Positions 6,722-14,333 are shown, counted from the stretch's first letter. The stretch: 14,705 nt of DNA from Pseudomonadota bacterium (GCA_023389135.1 JAEWEX010000375.1:1-14705), one strand, 5' to 3'. Translations and numbers: made by a program. The notes: generated by a model not told the origin, from the letters alone.

Positions 6722-7567
6722 ATGGCCCGGACAGAAACGAAAAAGAGACCTGCTCCAATGGGAAGAAGCGCCGTGACCGGCACTGCCACCGCCCAACGCG
6801 CGGCGAAACCCACGACCACCGGCGTCCGCAACGTCCAGTCGGTCGACAAGGCGTTCGCCGTTCTCAATGCCTTCAAGGGCCGCGAGCGGTTCCTCAGCCT
6901 CGGCGAACTGGCGCGGATCACGCGACTGGACAAGAGCGGCGTGCAGCGCTTCGCCCGCACGCTGCTCGAGCTCGGCTATCTGGAGCAGGACCCCTCCACC
7001 CGCCATTACTGCCTCGGCCGACGGCTGCTGGACCTCAGCTTCGAATATCTGCGCTCACACCCGCTGATCGAGCGCGCCGCGCCGGTGCTGGTGGAACTGC
7101 GGCGCAACGCCCGCGAGCGGGTCGACCTGACGCTGGTCGACGGCGACGACATGCTGTTCGTGTTCCGGCTGCAGTCGAAGCGGGAATCGCTCCACGCCGC
7201 CCTGATCGGCCGGCGGGTGCCGGCCTACTGCTCCGCGGGCGGCCGGGCGGTGCTCTCGCGCCTGCCCGAGGAGGCGGCCCGCGCGATCCTGGAACGCATC
7301 GAGATCCGCCAGGTGACGCCGCACACGCTGACCGAGCCCGACCGGATCATGGCCGAACTGGCGAAGGCCCGGCGCATGGGATACGCGCTCCAGTCCGAGG
7401 AGTGGCGCCTCGGCGAGGTGGTGGTGGGAGCGGCCATCGTCGACCGCACGGACGCGCCCATCGGCGCCGTGCATATCGCCGGCTCCACGGCGGAATGGGA
7501 TCCGGCGGAGTTCGGCGAGCGCATGGGGCCGCTGGTCGCCGCAGCCGCGCAGGACGTGCGGGGCTGA
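6722..7567 (+). CDS. IclR family transcriptional regulator
   Basis: The 281-residue protein has the IclR layout: an N-terminal winged helix-turn-helix at about 36-100 (VRNVQSVDKAFAVLNAF, then LSLGELARITRLDKSGVQRFARTLLELGYLEQDP) and a C-terminal GAF-like effector domain (about 115-280) containing CSAGGRAVLSRL, GYALQSEEWRLGEVVVGAAIVDR and IGAVHIAG. IclR proteins bind ~15-17 bp palindromes as dimers or tetramers and respond to aromatic or small carboxylate ligands. Three in-frame ATGs are possible: 6707, 6722 and 6758. 6707 overlaps the operator. 6758 has a weak GAGA upstream and would give 269 residues. I list 6722 as a compromise; the wHTH is intact with any of them. It diverges from the deacetylase operon and precedes the hydrolase-TTT operon in the same direction. 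It is the only candidate regulator in the island. Confidence 0.9.
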   Translation: MARTETKKRPAPMGRSAVTGTATAQRAAKPTTTGVRNVQSVDKAFAVLNAFKGRERFLSLGELARITRLDKSGVQRFARTLLELGYLEQDPSTRHYCLGRRLLDLSFEYLRSHPLIERAAPVLVELRRNARERVDLTLVDGDDMLFVFRLQSKRESLHAALIGRRVPAYCSAGGRAVLSRLPEEAARAILERIEIRQVTPHTLTEPDRIMAELAKARRMGYALQSEEWRLGEVVVGAAIVDRTDAPIGAVHIAGSTAEWDPAEFGERMGPLVAAAAQDVRG

Positions 7568-7601
7568 AAGCCGCATCAACGCCACGAGGCCGCCAGTCGC
7601 C

Positions 7602-7631
7602 TTGACTCGATCCGGCATGCTGGCGCACTGT
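7602..7631 (+). promoter_or_regulatory. Possible promoter of the hydrolase-Bug-SDR-TctBA operon
   Basis: TTGACT (7602-7607) is a good -35. The best -10 at normal spacing is CACTGT (7626-7631), which is weak. An alternative -10, TAACAT (7646-7651), touches the operator but lacks a good -35. The TTGACT-to-operator-centre distance (51 bp) matches the other two promoters (46 and 50 bp), which is the main reason to list it. Confidence 0.35.
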
Positions 7632-7649
7632 CACGGAAATCGATCTAAC

Positions 7650-7666
7650 ATGTCACAATGCGATAT
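7650..7666. promoter_or_regulatory. Candidate IclR operator, copy 4
   Basis: ATGTCACAATGCGATAT; the reverse strand reads ATATCGCATTGTGACAT, one mismatch from copies 2 and 3. It ends 11 bases before the ATG of the second alpha/beta hydrolase, the first gene of the transporter operon, so a bound protein would lie across the transcription start or the short leader. Confidence 0.78.
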
Positions 7667-7677
7667 GGACGGCGCGG

Positions 7678-8490
7678 ATGGTTCGGACGTTCAAGACCAG
7701 CGACGGCCTGTCCATCGCCTACCGGATCGACGACTTCACCGATCCCTGGCTGAACGCCGACACGCTGATCCTCAAGCATGCCGCCATGGGCAGCATGAAG
7801 CGGATGTATGCCTGGGTGCCGACCCTGGCGCGGCACTTCCGGGTGGTGCGGATGGACATGCGCGGCCACGGCCGGACCGCGATACCGCCCGCTGACGGGC
7901 TGACGCTCGACCGGCTGTCGCAGGACGTGGTCGAGCTGATGGACGAGGTGGGCGTCGAGCGCGCCCATGTGGCGGGCTCCTCGGCCGGCGGCATCATCGC
8001 CATGTGGACCGCGGTGTCGCGGCCGGCGCGGGTCAAGACGCTCGCCGCCTACGCCACCATTCCGGGCCTGAAGATGTCGGCGGGCCACACCGACTATCAG
8101 GGCTGGATCCGGGCGATGCGCTCGGAGGGCGTGGAAGGCTTCCTGCGCCGCACCGCAGCCGACCGCTTCGACCTCGACGCGGTCGATCCCGGCTTCCTGG
8201 ACTGGTTCATCGGCGAGGCGGCCCGCAACGACGTCGAGATGCTGGTGCGGATGGTGACCCTGATGTCGTCCACCGACTTCTCGGAGCGCATGGCGGATAT
8301 CTCGTGCCCGTCGCTGATGGTGGTGCCGGGCGGAGACCCCAACCAGAGCGCCGACGAATACGACGTCCTCAAGCAGATCCCCGACTGTACCTTCAAGGTC
8401 TATGACGGCCTGCCCCACAACATCACCGACGCAGTGCCAGAGCGCTGCGCGGCGGATCTGCGCGACTTCCTGCTGGCGAAGGGAAACTGA
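7678..8490 (+). CDS. Alpha/beta hydrolase, second paralogue (PcaD-like)
   Basis: A 270-residue alpha/beta hydrolase with nucleophile elbow AGSSAGG (Ser102), probable acid Asp220 (GGDPN) and base His247 (GLPHNI). It is homologous over its whole length to the product of 1154-1984: both begin with a KTSDG/KTTDG-type strand and FTDPW, both have FRVVRMDMRGHG, and both end with GLPHNI-D-VPERC--D---FL. The cap region (about 128-200) differs, suggesting a related but distinct substrate. No signal peptide is seen. It is the first gene of a five-gene plus-strand operon with a Bug receptor, SDR, TctB and TctA. The ATG at 7678 has GGACGG shortly upstream; the leader from the likely transcription start would be short. 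Lactone, ester or amide hydrolysis is expected; the substrate is not known. Confidence 0.9.
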   Translation: MVRTFKTSDGLSIAYRIDDFTDPWLNADTLILKHAAMGSMKRMYAWVPTLARHFRVVRMDMRGHGRTAIPPADGLTLDRLSQDVVELMDEVGVERAHVAGSSAGGIIAMWTAVSRPARVKTLAAYATIPGLKMSAGHTDYQGWIRAMRSEGVEGFLRRTAADRFDLDAVDPGFLDWFIGEAARNDVEMLVRMVTLMSSTDFSERMADISCPSLMVVPGGDPNQSADEYDVLKQIPDCTFKVYDGLPHNITDAVPERCAADLRDFLLAKGN

Positions 8491-8520
8491 CGCCCAAGAT
8501 CCATCCATGGAGACCAGACG

Positions 8521-9489
8521 ATGATACGCAGCCTCACCTCGCTCGCCGCCGCGGCCCTCGCGCTCGGCCTGGCCGCGCCCGCCGCGGCGCAGGGCTTTCC
8601 TAGCAAGCCCGTCACCATCATCGTCCCGTTCGGAGCGGGCGGCGGCACCGACAATCTGGTGCGCACCTTCCAGCCGGCGCTCCAGGAGGCGCTCGGCCAG
8701 CCGGTCGTCATCGAGAACCGCCCGGGCGGCGGCAGCACCATCGGAACCGCGCTGGTCACCCAGGCGCAGCCGGACGGCTACACCATCCTCGCGGTCGACA
8801 CCGCCATCAGCGTGAACCCGGCGCTCTACGACAACCTCCCCTATGACACGCTGGAGGATCTCGAGCCCGTCTCCATGCTGGCCAACGGCCCGGTCATCCT
8901 GATCGCCCACCCGTCCGTGGAGGCGAAGGACATGGATGCCGTCGTCGCCAAGGCCAAGGCCGAGCCCGGCACGCTGACCTTCGCATCGGGCGGCAACGGC
9001 GCCTCTACCCATCTGGCGCTGGAACTGATGAAGCTGGAGACCGGGATCGACGTGATCCACGTCCCCTACAAGGGCACCGGGCCCGCCACCACCGACCTGC
9101 TCGGCGGCCACGTCCAGTACATGTTCAACGGCATCAGCGCCTCGCGGCCGCATCTGGATTCGGGCGCCGTTGTGCCGATCGCGGTGACCGGCGAGGAGCG
9201 CGCGCCGGCGACGCCGGACGTGCCGACCTTCGCCGAACTCGGCTATCCCGACGTCAACCCCATGTCGATCTGGGGCGTGTGGGCGCCCAAGGGCACCCCG
9301 AGCGAGGCGGTCGAGGCGCTGTCGGCCGCCTTCGCCAAGGCGGTCAACGACCCGGGCGTCAAGGAGAAGCTGAACGAACTCGGCTTCGTCACGGTCGGCA
9401 GCACCCCCGCGGAGTATGGCGAGAGCACCCGGACCGAGATCGAGAAGTGGACCGAGGTGGTCAAGACCGCCAAGATCGTGGTGGAGTGA
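8521..9489 (+). CDS. Bug/TctC-type periplasmic solute receptor
   Basis: The 322-residue receptor has a clear signal peptide (residues 1-23, hydrophobic Leu/Ala core, AAPAAA before QGFPSKP). Family motifs follow: VTIIVPFGAGGGTDNLVR at 31-48 with Asp44, PVVIENRPGGGSTIG, QPDGYTIL, FASGGNGASTHLALELMK and IDVIHVPYKGTGPATTDLLGG. It should hand a di- or tricarboxylate, or other organic acid, to the TctBA pair encoded 840 bp downstream in the same operon. It belongs to the same family as the receptor at 94-1080 but is diverged in the ligand-loop region (GGTD versus GAND), so a second ligand or a shared membrane partner is plausible. The ATG at 8521 follows GGAG with about 8 bases spacing, 30 bp after the hydrolase stop. 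Confidence 0.95.
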   Translation: MIRSLTSLAAAALALGLAAPAAAQGFPSKPVTIIVPFGAGGGTDNLVRTFQPALQEALGQPVVIENRPGGGSTIGTALVTQAQPDGYTILAVDTAISVNPALYDNLPYDTLEDLEPVSMLANGPVILIAHPSVEAKDMDAVVAKAKAEPGTLTFASGGNGASTHLALELMKLETGIDVIHVPYKGTGPATTDLLGGHVQYMFNGISASRPHLDSGAVVPIAVTGEERAPATPDVPTFAELGYPDVNPMSIWGVWAPKGTPSEAVEALSAAFAKAVNDPGVKEKLNELGFVTVGSTPAEYGESTRTEIEKWTEVVKTAKIVVE

Positions 9490-9509
9490 GCCGGTCCGGA
9501 GCGGTGGCG

Positions 9510-10295
9510 GTGGGCGATTTCGACGGACGGACTGCACTCCTCACCGGCGCCGCATCCGGGATCGGGCTGGCAGCCGCGCGGCTCCTGGCGCGCGGCGGCG
9601 CCAGGGTCGCGATCTGCGACATCGACGCGGCCCGCGGCGAGGAAGCCGCGGCCTCGATCGCATCGGAGGGCGGCGCCGCCGCCTTCATCGCCATGGATGT
9701 GACCCGCGACGAGAGCGTCGCCGGGGCCGTGGTGCGCGCCGTCGAGCGGCTGGGCCCGCCGACGATCCTGGTCAACTGCGCCGGCGGATCCATGGTCGAG
9801 GACGACGTGGTCACCGACGTCGATCTCGACCGGGTCTGGGACCGGACCATGGACCTCAACCTGCGCGGCACCTTCCTCGCATGCCGCCACGTCATTCCGC
9901 ACATGGTGGCGGTCGGCGGCGGCAGCATCGTCAACATGTCGTCCGGGGCAGCGCTCAGGGGCGGCAGCCCCTCCCACGTCTACACCGCCGCCAAGGGCGC
10001 CATCCTGTCCCTGACGCGGGCGCTCGCCGGCCGCTACGCCCGCGACAACATCCGCGCCAATGCGGTGTGCTCGGGCCGGGTCTACACCGACCGCATCGTG
10101 GAGGCCTATGGCCGCCCGGGCGGGACCGGCCGCGCGGCGGATGTGCAGGACGCCACGGGTCGGGTGCTGGACTACCCCTTCTGGGTGGGCGAACCCGGAG
10201 ACATGGCGGCCATCGTCGTCTTCCTCGCCGGCGAGGGCTCGCGCATGATCACCGGTGCGACCATCCAGGCCGACGGCGGTCGCTCAGCCTACTGA
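9510..10295 (+). CDS. Short-chain dehydrogenase/reductase (classical SDR, FabG-like)
   Basis: A 261-residue classical SDR: cofactor loop TGAASGIG (12-19), NCAGG (89-93), the active-site triad Ser145 (NMSSGA), Tyr158 and Lys162 (YTAAK), plus Asn117. CDID at the end of the second strand (Asp37) suggests NAD(H), not NADP(H). It would oxidise or reduce a hydroxy/oxo intermediate of the pathway in the cytoplasm. The start is a GTG. The one at 9510 has GGAG 8 bases upstream, so I prefer it to the GTG at 9504, which is only 2 bases from that site. The frame is open further upstream but overlaps the receptor gene. It is inserted between the receptor and tctB, 20 bp after the receptor stop, so it is clearly co-transcribed. 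Confidence 0.9.
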   Translation: MGDFDGRTALLTGAASGIGLAAARLLARGGARVAICDIDAARGEEAAASIASEGGAAAFIAMDVTRDESVAGAVVRAVERLGPPTILVNCAGGSMVEDDVVTDVDLDRVWDRTMDLNLRGTFLACRHVIPHMVAVGGGSIVNMSSGAALRGGSPSHVYTAAKGAILSLTRALAGRYARDNIRANAVCSGRVYTDRIVEAYGRPGGTGRAADVQDATGRVLDYPFWVGEPGDMAAIVVFLAGEGSRMITGATIQADGGRSAY

Positions 10296-10329
10296 CGACC
10301 CTCCCTGCAATGCCCTCGAAGGACCGACG

Positions 10330-10764
10330 ATGACACTGACCAAGGACCTCGTCTCCGGGCTCCTCTTCCTGGTGATCGGCCTCGTCGTGGTGGTCGACGC
10401 CCAGAGCCATGCCATGGGCACGCTGCTCCGGATGGGGCCGGGCTATTACCCGACCCTTGTCGGCAGCCTGATCGTGCTGGTGGGCGGGACGCTGGTGGTG
10501 AAGTCCTGGCTGCAGGGCGGCACGCCGGTACCCGTCATCGCCTGGCGCGCCATGGCGCTCCTGACCACGGGCATCGTTGTCTTCGCCCTTACGCTCGACC
10601 GGCTGGGACTGGTCATCTCGACCGTCCTCCTGATCTTCATCAGCCGCCTCGCCTCGCGCCCCTTCAAGCCGGTCTCCACCGCGGTCCTCGCGGCGGCGAT
10701 GGCCGTTCTGGCGGCGCTGGTGTTCTGGTGGTTCCTGCGCCTTCCCGTCGAGCTGTGGCCGTGA
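10330..10764 (+). CDS. tctB: TctB-like small membrane subunit of the tripartite tricarboxylate transporter
   Basis: A 144-residue, very hydrophobic protein with about four membrane segments: near residues 7-24, 38-57, 74-92 and 95-140 (the last likely two short helices). It has the TctB sequence feel (LVSGLLFLVIGLVVV, MGPGYYPTLVGSLIVLVGG). In characterised TTT systems the small subunit pairs with TctA in the inner membrane and is needed for uptake. The ATG at 10330 follows GAAGGA with 6-7 bases spacing. TctA starts 4 bp after its stop. Identification rests on order (receptor, tctB, tctA) and composition, since TctB is poorly conserved. Confidence 0.88.
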   Translation: MTLTKDLVSGLLFLVIGLVVVVDAQSHAMGTLLRMGPGYYPTLVGSLIVLVGGTLVVKSWLQGGTPVPVIAWRAMALLTTGIVVFALTLDRLGLVISTVLLIFISRLASRPFKPVSTAVLAAAMAVLAALVFWWFLRLPVELWP

Positions 10765-10768
10765 CCTC

Positions 10769-12286
10769 ATGGACCTGATCGCCAATCTGGGCCTCGGCTT
10801 CGAGGTCGCGCTGACGCCGGCCAACCTGCTCTACTGCCTGATCGGCGTCACGGTCGGCACGTTCGTCGGGGTGCTGCCGGGCATCGGCCCCATGGCGGCG
10901 ATCTCCATGCTGCTGCCGATCACCTTCGGGCTCGATCCGATCGGCGCGCTGATCATGCTGTCGGGCATCTACTATGGTGCGCAGTTCGGCTCGTCGGTCA
11001 CCTCGATCCTGCTCAACATCCCGGGCCATGCCGCGGCGGCGGTGATCTGCCTGGACGGCCACCCCATGGCCAAGCAGGGCCGCGCGGCGGTCGGCCTCGT
11101 GGGCAGCGCCATCGCCTCCTTCATCGGCGGCAGCCTCGCCATCGTTCTGGTGATGCAGTTCGCGCCGCCGCTCGCGGTGTTCGCGCTGCGGTTCGGTCCG
11201 GTCGAGTACTTCTCCATGATGCTGCTGGCGCTGACGGCCGCCGCTGTGCTGTCGCAGGGCTCCATGATCAAGGGGCTCGGCATGGTGCTGATCGGGCTCG
11301 CCATCGGGGTTGCCGGCATCGACGTCAATTCCGGCGCGCAGCGGCTGACCTTCGGAAGCTGGAGCCTTGCGGACGGCGTTTCGTTCGTGATCGTCGCCAT
11401 GGGTTTCTTCGCGGTGGCGGAGGTGCTGACGAACCTGGAGCCGCAGACGCGCCCGGAGATGATCGGCGCGAACTTCACCTGGCGGGAGCTGGTGCCGCGC
11501 TGGAAGGACTTCCGGCAGGCGTTCTGGTCGATCATCCGCGGCTTCGGCGTCGGCTCGGCCTTCGGCGTGCTGCCGGGCAGCGGGCCCACCATCGCCTCCT
11601 TCATCTCCTATTCGGTGGAGAAGAAGGTGGCGCGCGAGCCGGAGCGCTTCGGCAAGGGGGCGCTCGAAGGCGTCACCGGCCCGGAATCCGCGAACAATGC
11701 GGCCGCCGTCGCAGGCTTCATCCCGACCCTGACGCTGGGCGTGCCGGGCGACGCCATCATGGCGCTGATGCTGGGCTGCCTGCTGATCTTCGGCATCCAG
11801 CCCGGCCCCGGCGTCATCACCGAGAACCCGGAGCTGTTCTGGGGCCTGATCGCAAGCATGTGGATCGGCAACGTTCTGCTGCTCGTCCTCAACATCCCCA
11901 TGATCGGGGTGTGGGTGCGGATCCTCAGGATCCCTTACGACATCCTATACCCGTCGATCATGCTATTCATCTGCATCGGCGTGTTCGCCACCAACAACAA
12001 CACGTTCGATATCCTGATGCTCGCCGGCTTCGGCGTGGTCGGGTACATCTTCGCCAAGCTCGGCTGCCCGGCGGCGCCGCTGCTGCTCGGCGTGATCCTC
12101 GGGCCGCTGATCGAGGAGAACCTGCGCCGCGCGCTGCTGATCAATCGGGGCGACCCGACCGTGTTCCTGACGCATCCGATCAGCGCGGCCATGCTGATCG
12201 CAATGGCGGCGATGATCGCGACGTTCGCCTATACATCCCTGCGCCGGCGCGGCGGGCCGGCGGCGGAGGTCTCCGGCAGCGGCTGA
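10769..12286 (+). CDS. tctA: TctA-like large membrane subunit of the tripartite tricarboxylate transporter
   Basis: The 505-residue polytopic inner-membrane protein matches the usual TctA length. Family signatures include the duplicated GVLPGIGP (about 34-41) and GVLPGSGPT (near 268-276) loops, YGAQFGSSVTSILLNIPG (near 70-87), PESANNAAAVAGFIPTLTLGVPGDAIMALMLG, and the C-terminal LLLGVILGPLIEENLRRAL. The two halves are inverted-repeat-like, as known for the family, and the subunit forms the substrate pathway driven by an ion gradient. The ATG at 10769 is 4 bp after tctB with no strong ribosome-binding site, so coupling is likely. It is the last gene of the operon; the stop lies 5 bp from the stop of the convergent glycosyltransferase gene. 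Confidence 0.95.
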   Translation: MDLIANLGLGFEVALTPANLLYCLIGVTVGTFVGVLPGIGPMAAISMLLPITFGLDPIGALIMLSGIYYGAQFGSSVTSILLNIPGHAAAAVICLDGHPMAKQGRAAVGLVGSAIASFIGGSLAIVLVMQFAPPLAVFALRFGPVEYFSMMLLALTAAAVLSQGSMIKGLGMVLIGLAIGVAGIDVNSGAQRLTFGSWSLADGVSFVIVAMGFFAVAEVLTNLEPQTRPEMIGANFTWRELVPRWKDFRQAFWSIIRGFGVGSAFGVLPGSGPTIASFISYSVEKKVAREPERFGKGALEGVTGPESANNAAAVAGFIPTLTLGVPGDAIMALMLGCLLIFGIQPGPGVITENPELFWGLIASMWIGNVLLLVLNIPMIGVWVRILRIPYDILYPSIMLFICIGVFATNNNTFDILMLAGFGVVGYIFAKLGCPAAPLLLGVILGPLIEENLRRALLINRGDPTVFLTHPISAAMLIAMAAMIATFAYTSLRRRGGPAAEVSGSG

Positions 12287-12291
12287 GGCGC

Positions 12292-13506
12292 TCACCCGCC
12301 CGCAATGCGCTCCAGCGCGCGGGTCTGGCGGGCGAGCGTGGCGGCCAGGTCGAAGCGGCGCGTCACCGTCTCGCGCGCCGCCTTGCGCAGCGCCCCGAGC
12401 GAGGCCGCGCCGTCGAGCGCCTCGACGATGCGGGACGCGATGGCGTCGGGGTCGAAGAAGTCCGCCAGCAGGCCGTTGACGCCGTCGCGGACCACCTCGC
12501 GCACCGGCGCGGTGTCGGAGCCCACCACCAGCGCGCCGCAGGCCATGGCCTCCAGCACCGACCATGAAAGCACGAAGGGATAGGTCAGGTAGACATGCGC
12601 CGCCGAGACCTGGAACAGCCGCACCAGCGTGGCGTGGGGCACGCTGCCCAGGAACACGATGCGGTCCGGCGGCACCCCCGCCTCCTCCACCAGCGCCGCG
12701 CGCCAGGAGCGCCCGTCTAGCCGCGGCCGGCCGTAGCTGACGCCGTCGCGGCCGGCGACCAGGAACAGCGCGTCGGGCCGCCGCCCGGCCACGCGCGCCG
12801 CTGCGTGCATGAACTGTGGAAAGCCGCGATAGGGCTCCAGGTCGCGCGCGGCGTAGGTGACGACGGGGTCGCCGGCCGCGATGGTCCGCCCGTCCGGCAG
12901 CCGCAGCCGCGCCGCCGGATCCGGGCGGCAGACGCCGGTGTCGATGCCGTCATGGCACACGCCGATGCGCGGCCTCAGCGCCGCCGGATAGCGGCTGCGC
13001 TGCCAGCGGGTCGGGCTCATGCCGGCCTCGATGGCGTCCAGCGTCAGCAGCTGGGCGGTGTTGCGCAGCCTGAGCCGCTGGCGGTCGTCGAGGCTGGCGG
13101 GCTCGGCGGGGTCGAAGCCGACATCGCCGCCCTTGCCCCGGAAGAAGTACTCGCAATAGCCGATCGCCGGCACGTCCGGCAGCACGTCCTTTGCGAACAG
13201 CAGGCTGCCCCAGCCGATATGCCCCAGGATGGCGTCGGGGCGGCCGGACGCCTGCGCCAGCCGCTCCAGCGTCTCCGCGGTGCGGTAGCCGATGCGCACA
13301 TGGTGCTCGGGCACCGCCAGGTGGCGGGCGAGCCCCGGCGAGCCGCGGCGCCCGCGCTCGGCGCGCTGGCGCACGACCCTGACGCCGGGCAGGCGCCGGT
13401 CCGCGGTCTCGCACACCATCGTCACGTCCCAGCCGAGACGCGGCAGGTGGCGCGCGAGATGCGCGAACTGGCCCGGCGCCCGCGGGTGGACGAGCACGAC
13501 CCTCAT
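12292..13506 (-). CDS. Glycosyltransferase, GT4/GT-B type
   Basis: A 404-residue GT-B protein. The N-terminal Rossmann domain has MRVVLVHPRAPGQFAHLARHLPRLGWDVTMVC; the C-terminal donor-binding domain includes VTYAARDLEPYRGFPQFMHAAARV (216-239), RIVFLGSVPHATLVRLFQVSAAHVYLTYPFVLSWSVLEAMACGALVVGSDTAPVREVV, and NGLLADFFDPDAIA. Glu319 in LEAMACG is the conserved donor-site glutamate; the first glutamate of the usual EX7E pair is replaced in a TYPFVLSWS variant. The donor sugar and acceptor are unknown; exopolysaccharide, glycolipid or protein glycosylation are all possible. It is on the minus strand, 13 bp downstream of the MarR stop, so the two probably form an operon. The ATG at 13506 has only a weak ribosome-binding site, consistent with coupling to marR. 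No island operator is near. Confidence 0.88.
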   Translation of the reverse strand: MRVVLVHPRAPGQFAHLARHLPRLGWDVTMVCETADRRLPGVRVVRQRAERGRRGSPGLARHLAVPEHHVRIGYRTAETLERLAQASGRPDAILGHIGWGSLLFAKDVLPDVPAIGYCEYFFRGKGGDVGFDPAEPASLDDRQRLRLRNTAQLLTLDAIEAGMSPTRWQRSRYPAALRPRIGVCHDGIDTGVCRPDPAARLRLPDGRTIAAGDPVVTYAARDLEPYRGFPQFMHAAARVAGRRPDALFLVAGRDGVSYGRPRLDGRSWRAALVEEAGVPPDRIVFLGSVPHATLVRLFQVSAAHVYLTYPFVLSWSVLEAMACGALVVGSDTAPVREVVRDGVNGLLADFFDPDAIASRIVEALDGAASLGALRKAARETVTRRFDLAATLARQTRALERIAGG

Positions 13507-13519
13507 GGCGGCGCTGCGG

Positions 13520-14089
13520 TCAGGTCTCGCCGTAGCGCAGCGCGTTGGTCCAGACGTGCTCGATCCGCCGCAGGGTGCGGAAACAGACCTCCAGGTCGCG
13601 GACCTCGTCCTCGTCGCGCGTCACCAGGCGGTGGTAGCTCTCGTCCACCCCCCGCAGCGTGTCGCAGAGCCCGTGCCCCCGGCGCGTCAGGCTGATCCGC
13701 GCGGAACGCCGGTCGCGCGGCGAGGCCGCACGGTCGACATAGCCGCCGTCAACGAGCTGCTTCAGGTTGTAGGAGGCGTTGGAGCCCAGATAGTGGCCGC
13801 GGTCGAGCAGATCGCGAACGGTCAGCTCGTCGTGGCCGATGGTGAACAGCAGCATGACCTGCTGTGCACTGACGTCGTGGACGCCCATGCGGGTCAGCTC
13901 GACCCGCAGGATGTCAGCATAGCGCCGATGGATCCGCTCCACCACGCGCGCAAGCTCCAGATGCGTGACCGTCTGCTGCTGATCACCATCCCCCGGAGAA
14001 GGCCGCTGGTAGGTCGGAATGTCCTCCCAGCCCCGGTCGGCCGTCAAATTCGCTTGTTCGTCCGCCGCTTCAACAAGCTTTTGTGCCAT
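13520..14089 (-). CDS. MarR family winged-helix regulator (LdtR-like)
   Basis: A 189-residue MarR-type regulator. The wHTH spans about 70-140: VSAQQVMLLFTIGHDELTVRDLLDRGHYLGSNASYNLKQLVDGGYVDRAASPRDRRSARISLTRRG, with the DRRS-LT wing. The YLGSNASYNLKQLV recognition region resembles the alphaproteobacterial LdtR group, which has been linked to cell-wall and stress genes and often neighbours surface-polysaccharide or secretion genes; that resemblance is from memory. The first 40 residues are a non-conserved tail. It sits upstream of the glycosyltransferase and diverges from the type I secretion gene at 14334, both natural targets. The ATG at 14089 is preceded by GGCGGA and overlaps an inverted repeat (14086-14113). 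Confidence 0.87.
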   Translation of the reverse strand: MAQKLVEAADEQANLTADRGWEDIPTYQRPSPGDGDQQQTVTHLELARVVERIHRRYADILRVELTRMGVHDVSAQQVMLLFTIGHDELTVRDLLDRGHYLGSNASYNLKQLVDGGYVDRAASPRDRRSARISLTRRGHGLCDTLRGVDESYHRLVTRDEDEVRDLEVCFRTLRRIEHVWTNALRYGET

Positions 14090-14113
14090 ATATTGGTCCG
14101 CCGTACTATATGG
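14086..14113. promoter_or_regulatory. Inverted repeat at the marR start, possible autoregulatory site
   Basis: CCATATA (14086-14092) and TATATGG (14107-14113) are perfect inverted 7-mers with a 14-base spacer, giving 21 bp centre to centre (two turns). They overlap the marR start codon. Position and symmetry suit a MarR dimer site; with 7-bp arms in an A/T-rich patch, chance is possible. Confidence 0.35.
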
Positions 14114-14333
14114 TTTGCATCGAATATCGAAACAATTCCCCCGCGTTTCTCCCTTGGATGCAAATTATGATTGGCCCCCTTATTTTCGGATATCCTTCAC
14201 TTAGCAGCCACAATCGTGGTTTTACTTTGCAATGGAAAGCCCTGATGCGGGCGATTCAGGCTAGAAATGGCTTATGTCGTTTTCTGGGCGTTTCGAAATT
14301 GATTTGGTTTCATCTGCAATCTGAGGCGGCTGC
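14090..14333. other. Divergent, AT-richer intergenic region marR / secretion ABC transporter
   Basis: These 244 bases separate two divergent start codons and are clearly richer in A/T than the flanking genes. They should hold both promoters and the MarR-controlled site, but I could not pick a convincing -35/-10 pair. An 84-codon open frame (14083-14337) crosses the region and ends in a GTGA overlap with the transporter start; it has no ribosome-binding site or recognisable features and I do not call it a gene. Confidence 0.5.

Noticed and set aside
7645..9537. A 630-codon open frame on the minus strand opposite the hydrolase and Bug genes (similar long frames at 46-1191 and 4385-5755 on plus).
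   Set aside because: These are antisense to genes with clear family motifs and have the Arg/Gly/His/Asp-rich, low-complexity look of GC-rich shadow frames; no recognisable domain.
12284..12294. A bidirectional terminator between tctA and the convergent glycosyltransferase gene.
   Set aside because: Only 5 bp separate the stop codons and no stem with a T-run is visible around them.
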